The translations under genes were made by a program, and so were the position numbers. The notes beneath the pieces are model-generated. The model was not told the DNA's origin. It worked only from the letters and a program-made list of their open reading frames with translations, and searched no databases. DNA of 64,000 nucleotides from Dendrobium chrysotoxum (taxonomy: Eukaryota > Streptophyta > Magnoliopsida > Asparagales > Orchidaceae). Positions 56,370 to 64,000 of this stretch are shown piece by piece (the stretch's first letter is position 1; the number at the start of each line of letters is the position of its first letter). Location: NCBI GenBank assembly GCA_019925795.1, contig CM034306.1:52012758-52076757 (forward strand). The letters are read 5' to 3'.

Positions 56370-56800
56370 AATAGCTCAAATTCTTAACTATCGAGATATA
56401 GTCCGCTTTGACTTTAGGGCCTCATAGTTTTAACATGTTGGTATAACTTCCACGGAGATCACCCATCTCAGAATTTCTCCAGGATGAGCACAGTTAACTA
56501 TGGAGTTTCTTAATGAAATTTCAATCATTATACCAAAATGAACCTCAATGTCAAGAGTTTAGTTTCTTTTTCGCTTAAAGAAGTTTCACAATCTCCCCCA
56601 CTTAAGTAACTGACGTCTTCATCAGTATCTTTATACCAAAATCATCCACCAAGTAGATAGAATTCTAGAGATGGCTCCTATAAGTTCAAGTGATAACTCC
56701 CACCATATAGCACTTTGTCCCATACATAATTCAAGATGTAGCGGACAATATCTCAATAGTTAAGAGTTTAACTTCTTTTTTACTTAAAAGGTTTCACATA
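56370..56800. repeat. Inverted-repeat element with ATATAGTCCGCTTTG motif
   Basis: Left AACTATCGAGATATAGTCCG is mirrored at the right (read inward AACTATTGAGATATTGTCCG). A second direct repeat (AGAGTTTAGTTTCTTTTT and AGAGTTTAACTTCTTTTT) lies at 56548 and 56764. Motifs of this kind are common dispersed repeats in plants; class unknown. Confidence 0.55.
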
Positions 56801-56979
56801 TATAAAATATTAATGGCTCCCTAGTGAAGAATAAGAAAAAAATATAAAGCAAACAAAGCATAATAAGTACATTTTTAGTATAAAATCAAGGTTGTGAAAA
56901 TCGGATCGGACTTAAAGCTGGAGAAAGGAAATGTTCAAAATTCAATGGTTTGATCACAGTTGAACTAGATGATGTAATA

Positions 56980-57370
56980 AATATTAAAATTATTTAAATA
57001 AGATCTAAATGATATAATAATGATGCAATAATATAGATTTATAACTAAAAATAAACTGAAATATACACAAAAAATATTTTCAATAACTTTGAATTTAACC
57101 ACTTTCAATCTTTAAATTTAGTTCATATTTAATATAAATTTAGTTTGTATATGAGGTTATAAATTTAATATAAATCATTATTTATTTATATTATATATAT
57201 ATAGATATATTTTACTCTTATATAGATTTTATATTAAATTCATATTATAAATTTACATATATATAGATCATTCAAGTTAAATCATTTATAAATAGAAAAA
57301 ATTTAAATTTTTATAGTATATATAATTACATAAATAAAAAAATTAATTGAAAAAATTAAATATATATATA
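56980..57370. repeat. AT-rich dispersed repeat, copy 2
   Basis: Same order of blocks as 1520-1890. Confidence 0.55.
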
Positions 57371-57430
57371 TAATCATTAAAAAATAATTAATTTATGAGA
57401 GCTTCTACGTTCAAAGTTGGACATTAAAAA

Positions 57431-57553
57431 TTTTTTTCGTTTGAGATTGATTTCTTACTGCTTCTTAAAGAAGCTTTTCAGTACAAAAATTTAATTTTTT
57501 GTACTAAGAAGCTGCTTTAAGAAGCAGTAAGAAAGCCGTCTCAAACGAAATTT
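57431..57553. mobile_element. Tourist-like MITE in duplication copy 1
   Basis: Long internal palindrome (TACTGCTTCTTAAAGAAGC facing GCTTTAAGAAGCAGTA), ends TTTCGTTTGAG and CTCAAACGAAA. The corresponding place in 62452-63392 has no such insert. Confidence 0.65.
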
Positions 57554-57773
57554 AAATTGTAAAATCCAGCTTCCTTATCTAAAGAGAAACTACCCATGTC
57601 ATCAACTTTATTTCTACAAAGCATATATTCATAATCTCTATGGTATAACAGATATTAATGAATAAGTTCTCTTCCTTCCATCCAACACATCTAAAGGTCA
57701 TCTGAGAAGAACTCAATATTTGTCTTATAGTGTCCTATCCTTTCCATTGTGAATGATGTAATTATAATTTTTA

Positions 57774-57880
57774 AGCTTCATTTTGGACAGCGTTAGACTA
57801 CTGTATTTTTTCTATTTTTAAGAGATTTTTATACTAAAAAGTAGCTTTACAAAACAGTAAGAAAGACGTCCCAAATATAG
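57774..57880. mobile_element. Diverged Tourist-like MITE in duplication copy 1
   Basis: Starts AGCTTCATTTTGGACAGC after TTA, ends GACGTCCCAAATATAGC. Arms are partly decayed. Confidence 0.5.
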
Positions 57881-58429
57881 CATTGTCTTCCACATCTCTC
57901 TTCACCATCGAGGTCCACTTTCACACGCCGGTAATTTCGTCTCCTAAGAAATCCCTTCACATCTTTCACATAACATTTTCGCCGTCTAGGATTTGATATT
58001 TTCACAAGAAGTGATAATGTTAAAGACATGATATGGTTAGTGCATAATAAAATTTAACCAAGACATTCTATCTTAATTTCTTCCATCTATAGTAGTAAGT
58101 AATTCATTTTTTTTTTAATCTATAGTGGTGATGAATCACCAGCAGATGGAAGAACGTGCTTAATTTTATTATAGTTGGGGAGAACTTTGACTTGCAACAT
58201 TAAGAATCATATCTCTCTATTAAAAAAGAATATTTGTAGAATATCTCAAGAAAGGATTAAACTTAAGATTTGATTTTAGAATAATCTCTGAGAATATTTA
58301 GTTTATAAAAGAATAATTTGTTTCTATTTAGAAATTACATGAGGTTGACTTTCTCATCTCAGAGCTTAGCCTTAGTTCTTACGTTTCTTCCTCTTAGGTG
58401 GATTTCTAAGGACTTAGCTGTCACAACCC

Positions 58430-61060
58430 AATATGATCTGATATCACAAACCGATACGATCTGATATCACAAAGCTCATACAGTGTCAGATTGTGATAAA
58501 ACTGACCCCAAGATCTGGTAGAAGAAGTATTGAAATAAAAAAATTCAATTTATATACTACACATAGTCACTATTGAATGCAATATAAAGTGAAAGTTTGT
58601 TGAATCTCAACATAATTTTCTATATATCATACAAAATTATCTAATATGAAGGCTATCTACAATAGCGCTTGACAACAGAGAGAATAACAAAATAAAAACC
58701 AAACCTGCAAAAATCAAAACTAATCAAAACATACATATAACATAGATTGGAGTATGCTATCCAAACTACTAAGCTCGCTTCTTACCATTCCCCGGGCCTA
58801 AAAATAAAAGCAAAAGCAAGGATGAGCAAACATGGCTCAGTAGGTTATCGCAGCCTAAAATAAAAATTAATAACTAAAACAAAAAAAGTGGAATCATATA
58901 TTGAAATTACATACAATTAAACAAATACTGAAATTAACTAAATTATAAATAAACACTTCATAATGATTATCAGAATAGCTCTTAAGCCCAAATTTTCATA
59001 TATCTTCTTTACGAAAATTCCACCTCAGCACCTACTGTCACCGGCATAATAAAATCTCATCTCGATCACCCATTAGCGCCGGCATCACAACACTTTAGTA
59101 ACAAAATCTCACCTCGGTCGCCCACTTGCATCCACATCATAACACTTCGATAACAAAATTTTATCTCGGTCAGCCACTTGCGCTAGTATTACAATACTTC
59201 GGTAACAGAATCCCATCTTGATCGCCCACTAGTCTCGACATCACATTTCTTTAGCATTTTTCAATGTATTTCATTAATTAAAGCATAACTGGACTGAATT
59301 AAAAAATTGCCAAAATGTCCTAATGGTATACAACAGAAATACTACTAAGTAAAAATTCACAATTTTAAAACATAACCAAATTATCAAAGATTATATAAAA
59401 TATAATTCTAAAGCTTTGATTGAACTAAGACACTATTTTTAGATGTCAAAATAAATTTCTGAGTAGAAAAAATTACTGTTTTTTTCAAAATCATCCGGCA
59501 AAATTTTTTTCAGAATATACTCAAAATATTAATAATCTTACTCTCTATAACATATAAAAAGTTATGTGGTGAAAGTTTTACCAAAACAAAATTATCCTCA
59601 TTTTTTAGTTATGAAAATATAAATTTGATCGGAAAAATATCAAAAGCATCAAATTATTGAAAACTGAGATAAACACAAGGTAACCTACATCAAGATGAGC
59701 AAATTTTCCAACTAGGTCGATGGACAAAAATTGCTCTACGATCGTCAAATACTAGTTTTTCTCTTTCCTTCTTTCTCTTTTTCTCTAAAATTCTAAAAAC
59801 ATTTCTCTGGAAACGAATAGGGGAAGGAAAAGCTTATAAAATGATTTTAGTGGATTTAGATTTTTTTTATAATAATTGATATATCGCCAAAAAATCATCT
59901 TGATCGGGCACGAATCTCGAGGAAAAACTCAAGTTGGAAACTTCAAAAATTATTTCGGAGATCATTTAAACTCCGATTTCAGCAAACTTATAGTCGAACT
60001 GAGCGTCTCGGAAATACGAATCCAACGACACCAAATTCGACTCAGTCCGAGCCCAAGTGAGTCCAAATCAAGTACCCGAAGCGCTGTTGGAAGCATCAAA
60101 CAGCTATTTGAGTTACCAAACGGTCTCCGATTTTGACGAGCTTATAGTCAAATCGAGCGTCTCGATGAGACGAATCCAACGAGCCCAAGATCGTAGAATT
60201 CTGATATCATTAAGACCTTCAAATCCTCGATAAACGGTTCACGATCAAGGGATTCAATATCGGCCGTTCATCCGGATCACTCCGTATTTGCCTCTGATCC
60301 CTCACATATTTACGAGCTATGCCACTCCAGAAAAACTATAAATAGCCCCTCATTTCTCTTAAGAGGGGACCTAAGCCAAGAAGAGAAGAAGAAGAAGAAA
60401 AGGGTAGGAGGGAACAGCTCCTCCTCGACCACCGCCGGAACTTCGCCGGAATTCCGCCGGAACACCACCGGAGCACCACCAGGCGCCCGAGGGACGCCGG
60501 AGCTCTGACCTACACGGGAGCAACGTCGGAATTCTGCCCGACGCCGGAATTCTACCCGACGCCCGAGTGACGCCGGGCTTCTTTCAAAGTGATGCCGGAA
60601 TTCTGCTCGACACCCCGAGTGACGTCGGAACTCTGCTTGTCCTTATAGCTGATACTCATTGTAATCTGATCGTCCTGAATTTAAAGGACAAATCAGCCTT
60701 GTGTATTTTAAACAATACTAGTGGAACTTTTTCAACTGGGCGTGGCCCCGTGGTTTTTCCCTTTTTCAGGGCTTTCCACATAAAAATCCTGGTGTTCTTT
60801 CATTCTTCTGTTTGTGTGCTGGATATACGTACAACGCTGAGACGGAGATTTAAACTCTATCGCCGCGTATATTTGAGTCCGCAACAATAATAATAATAAT
60901 AATTTTTTAATATAATATTTTTATAAATTTTTTTAGGGCTTCAAAAATTATAAATAAATATTCATAAAATAACTTATTTTATTTAAATTTTTTTGATAAA
61001 ATCAATTTGTAAAATAGACACCTGACTGTCCCAAAACCCTCACTTGTACTGACAAATGTC
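58430..61060 (-). repeat. Probable LTR-type repeat, copy 2, split by a solo LTR
   Basis: Inverted relative to 53460-54879; begins TGTCACAACCC at 58430. The solo LTR at 59877-60886 sits near its far end. Contains a run of repeated (ATCTC..CGGTCGCCCACTTGC)-like units at 59050-59230, five imperfect copies of about 60 bp. Confidence 0.4.
59877..60886 (+). mobile_element. Solo LTR, family S, copy 2
   Basis: Starts TGATATATCGCC, ends GTCCGCAACA, flanked by a perfect ATAAT duplication (59872-59876 and 60887-60891). TATA box CTATAAATAGCC at about 60338, and a CGCCGGAA-rich repeated leader (60425-60640) shorter than in copy 1. No internal element sequence. Confidence 0.85.
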
Positions 61061-62451
61061 AATTTTTTAAGGAATTTCACTAGTGCCAAAAAATTATAAA
61101 AATATTAGTGACACTAAAACACCATAATAGATATGTTATGGCAAAGACGGTTTGTGATTTAGACTTATAATGACTCCTGAATAAATTCTTGACTATTGTA
61201 GGTAAAAGTATATTTTTTAAAATTTTGAGTTATAACAATATCTATGACTAATTCTAAGAAACTAAAAATCATGGGATCGGACTTTTACAACCGTTAGGTT
61301 AGAATAAAACTAGTTGGTCTTCGGAGATGTCTAGGACATCTAGAAGACTCAATTGGACCTTTGGAAATCTATTTGAAGCACTTCAATTCTTCACATTCTT
61401 ATTTGTGAAAGTTTGGAGTCAAATAAAACACCCAAATCCCTAATCAACGTTGGATTCACTATGAAACACCTTAGAATTAAGATACTCCTTTGTGATCTTA
61501 GGAAGGTGGTGAACCTCACCAAGTTAACCTTAGGTTAAATCACAAAAACAATCAAAACTTCCTAAATGCTCTAAACCCTAAGTCTCACCCTAGGTGGCCA
61601 TTGACCTTAGATCTCATCTTGGAGACTATGGACCCACCCAAGGGCTAAGGAATCTTATTCAACCCCTTTGACTTTTGCTTAAAGGTGATTTAACCAATGT
61701 CAACACTTAGCCTCTAAATCACCTAAAAAATTCAAAAGTGGTCATTTAGCTTGGAACTTGAGTTTAAACACTCTTAACCCATTCTAGAAATCTTTTGACT
61801 TAAGATTCACTCATGGTCAAACTCCTTTGTCCATGGCCATCGCTAGTTTGACCAAAATCTACCCCAACTAACTTTAAATGCATGCTAAACATCCAAAACT
61901 AGTCCATTGTCTTTGGTTTTGACTTAAAATGACTCTAATTTATATTAGAGTCATTTCAAATCATGTTTAACTCGAGGTCCAACCCATTTGACCATGAAAG
62001 ACATAATTACCAAATTGCCTCTAAGGTATCCTATTTAGGCCCTTTAGTTTAAAACCTTGAACTTAAGCCCTGGCTTGGGTTTCAAGAGATCATTTGGAAT
62101 CATGCTCTACACATGGTGAACCCTAGTCAGTCATGAGTAGCCTAAAATTTTCAAAATACCCCTATAGATCCCACTTCAGCATTCTCAAGTAAAAATTCTA
62201 AATTTTTGGTTGGCATCAGATCCAAGTGACTCTAAATCACTTTAGAGATACTTGATGGGCAGCCTTATTTGACCACGAGGAATCCAAATTTTCAAAATGC
62301 CCTTAAGCTTTCTTGCCCCAAACTTCTTAGGCAAATCCCATGCAATTAGCTTTAGCTTTGAGTGCAAATGACCTAAAATCATTGAAAGTTAACTATGACT
62401 CATCCTTTAGATATACACCAAATCCTTTTTGTTAAAATTTTATTAATTTCT
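61061..62451. other. Unannotated intergenic DNA
   Basis: About 1.4 kb with no long ORF. It has a distinctive lower AT content and many TTGACC/CCTAAATC-like words, which suggests a decayed repeat, but I cannot name it. Confidence 0.35.
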
Positions 62452-63392
62452 AGGAGCTTCTACATTCAAAATTTAGATATTGAAAACTTTATAGAAGGAA
62501 TAGTAAAACCCAGCTTCCTTATCCAAGAGGAAACTATCTTGTCATGAACTTTATAATTTCTAGAGGGCATATATTCATAATCTTTATAGTATAGTAAATA
62601 AAGAATAAATTCTCTCCCTTCCATCCAGCACATCTAAAGGTCATATGAGAGTAGCTCAGTAATTGTCTTATAATGTCATATCCTTCATTGTGAGTGATAG
62701 AATTAGAATTTTAAATTTAAGATGACAAATAATTTATCATAAAATTTTAAATAATAACAAAAATGCCACCTTCTCGTTTACTTCCATCAAAGTCTTCTTC
62801 TTCGCATCTTTCATGTAAGATCTCATCATAACTCCTCACATCTTTTTCGTCATTGATCTTCGCATGTCATCTATCCAGTCAATAGACCCTTATCATGTCT
62901 TCCACATCACTCTTCACAGCAGGTTCTACTTTCGTACACTGCCCATATTGCGATCTGAGAAATCCCATGACATCATTCGCATATCATCTTCATCGTCTAA
63001 TTTAATATTTTCACGAGGAGCGACGGCAAAATAAATTTAAATGTTAAAATTTAATTAAAATAAAATTGAAATGTTAAAATTTAATTAAATTTTAATAAAT
63101 TACAAATATATTAAAAAAATTTAATAATTTAAAGAGAAAATTCTATCTCAAAAATTTTCCATCTATAGTAATAATAATCATGACCAGATGGAACTCTGAC
63201 TTGGAACATTTTTTTTGGGGATGTTAGGGATCGAATGGGAGCCAGGCGGGAGGCAACGCCTGCGCTCAACCACCTGAGCTGCCCGCACTTCCCAGGACTG
63301 ACTTGGAACGTTGAGAATAACTTTATTCCACAATCAAATCAATCATATCTTTCTAATGAAAGAATGTATTTTTAGAATATCTCATGAGAAAG
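62452..63392. repeat. Diverged direct duplication, copy 2
   Basis: Counterpart of 57397-58260. Lacks the two MITEs of copy 1 and carries the SINE at 63211-63297. Confidence 0.65.
63211..63297 (-). mobile_element. tRNA-derived SINE, 87 bp
   Basis: On the minus strand: GGGCAGCTCAGGTGGTTGAG (A-box region) and CATTCGATCCC (B-box like), then a short A tail. A 15-bp duplication CTGACTTGGAAC(A/G)TT flanks it (63196-63210 and 63298-63312). Copy 1 of the surrounding duplication has only one version of this site (near 58190), so it shows the empty site. Confidence 0.8.
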
Positions 63393-63531
63393 TATTTCAT
63401 AAAATGGTGGATTATTTTTTACAAAAAAAAACTTCTATTTAAAAAAGAAAGCAAATCTTGAAAATAATTTTTGAATAGAATTGGGTTAAATGTCAAACTA
63501 GTCTCCCTATTATTCATATATAATTATTTTA

Positions 63532-63641
63532 GGCTTCGTTTGGGATGACTTTCTTACTGTTCTCAAAGCAGCTAGCTTTCTAGTAAAAAATTAAAGAAAG
63601 CTGCTTTAAGAAGCCGTAAGAAAGTTGTCCCAAACAAAGCC
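63532..63641. mobile_element. Tourist-like MITE
   Basis: GGCTTCGTTTGGGATGAC ... GTCCCAAACAAAGCC with TTA on both sides (63529-63531 and 63642-63644). Confidence 0.8.
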
Positions 63642-63673
63642 TTAGTCTCAAAGCATAATATTATTTCAATTTA

Positions 63674-63793
63674 AACTTTTTTTGGGACGACTTTCTTATT
63701 GCTTCTTAAAGCAGCATTCTAGTACATAAATTAAAAATTTTGTACTAAAAAGCTACTTTAAGAAGTAGTAAAAAAGCCGTCCTAAACGAAGCC
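63674..63793. mobile_element. Tourist-like MITE
   Basis: Left end degraded (AACTTTTTTTGGGACGAC), right end GTCCTAAACGAAGCC, TTA on both sides (63671-63673 and 63794-63796). Only 32 bp from the preceding copy. Confidence 0.75.
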
Positions 63794-64000
63794 TTAGTCC
63801 TCCTCCACACAAAATTGATTTGAAATTATCTATTTGGGATAAAATTAGGATCGATTTTGTAAAATCGAGACACTAAATTAGGATCAATTTTCTATCATAA
63901 TTACAACACGAAGAATCATTTTTGAATCAATTTTGTATAATCGAGAAACTAAATTAGAGTAACATGATACTATAAAAAATTAAATTGATCATACATGAAT

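Larger units (their letters stand above)
57397..58260. repeat. Diverged direct duplication, copy 1
   Basis: Aligns by eye with 62452-63392: CATATATTCATAATCT, CTTCCATCCA.CACATCTAAAGGTCAT and TATTTTCACRAGRAG blocks in the same order. Contains two Tourist-like MITEs (57431-57553 and 57774-57880). Confidence 0.65.

Noticed and set aside
59050..59230. Regular ATCTCGGTCGCCCACTTG-like units as a satellite
   Set aside because: Only about five imperfect copies, confined to the LTR-like repeat; better seen as an internal repeat of that element.

Overview
This window is nuclear DNA of a flowering plant. A P-type pentatricopeptide gene, a spliced plant glutathione peroxidase and an uncharacterised plant protein gene are embedded in AT-rich DNA packed with plant transposons: Tourist-like MITEs, hAT elements, a giant MULE, Gypsy and Copia LTR elements, an RTE-type LINE with a TTG tail, and a tRNA-derived SINE. 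The species cannot be named from the sequence. All exon structures were read by eye from GT/AG sites and reading phase.

Host genes. (1) 1-1161 (+): 3' part of a PPR gene running in from the left edge. (2) 2479-13086 (-): an apparently intact six-exon glutathione peroxidase gene. Its 7.55-kb second intron holds a Gypsy-type element, and a 13-kb MULE begins only about 210 bp upstream of its start codon. (3) 29109-30995 (-): a conserved plant protein of unknown function in one intact coding exon. Nothing from about 31 kb to the right edge looks like a working host gene.

Transposon landscape. 13299-26471 is a MULE of about 13.2 kb. It carries a decayed mudrA-like transposase gene, a decayed plant-mobile-domain (PMD) gene with a duplicated first exon, and two decayed copies of a small gene family I do not recognise, placed on either side of the PMD gene. 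This is the best candidate for an undescribed system. 26541-27764 is a Tourist-like MITE containing a hAT element and a LINE fragment. 31266-37474 is a Gypsy-type element whose 5' half and flanking host DNA were tandemly duplicated, giving three LTRs. 39227-44613 is a Copia element with a further LTR inserted in one of its LTRs. 45239-46710 is a young 5'-truncated RTE LINE. 48600-50400 is an old LINE relic holding two hAT-like elements. 50514-51604 and 59877-60886 are two solo LTRs of one family with perfect target-site duplications. 57397-58260 and 62452-63392 are a diverged direct duplication whose copies differ by MITE and SINE insertions.

The three host genes show no functional link. The structure of the window is a history of insertion, nesting, internal deletion and local duplication, and its main consequences for a host gene are the expanded intron and shortened promoter of the peroxidase gene.
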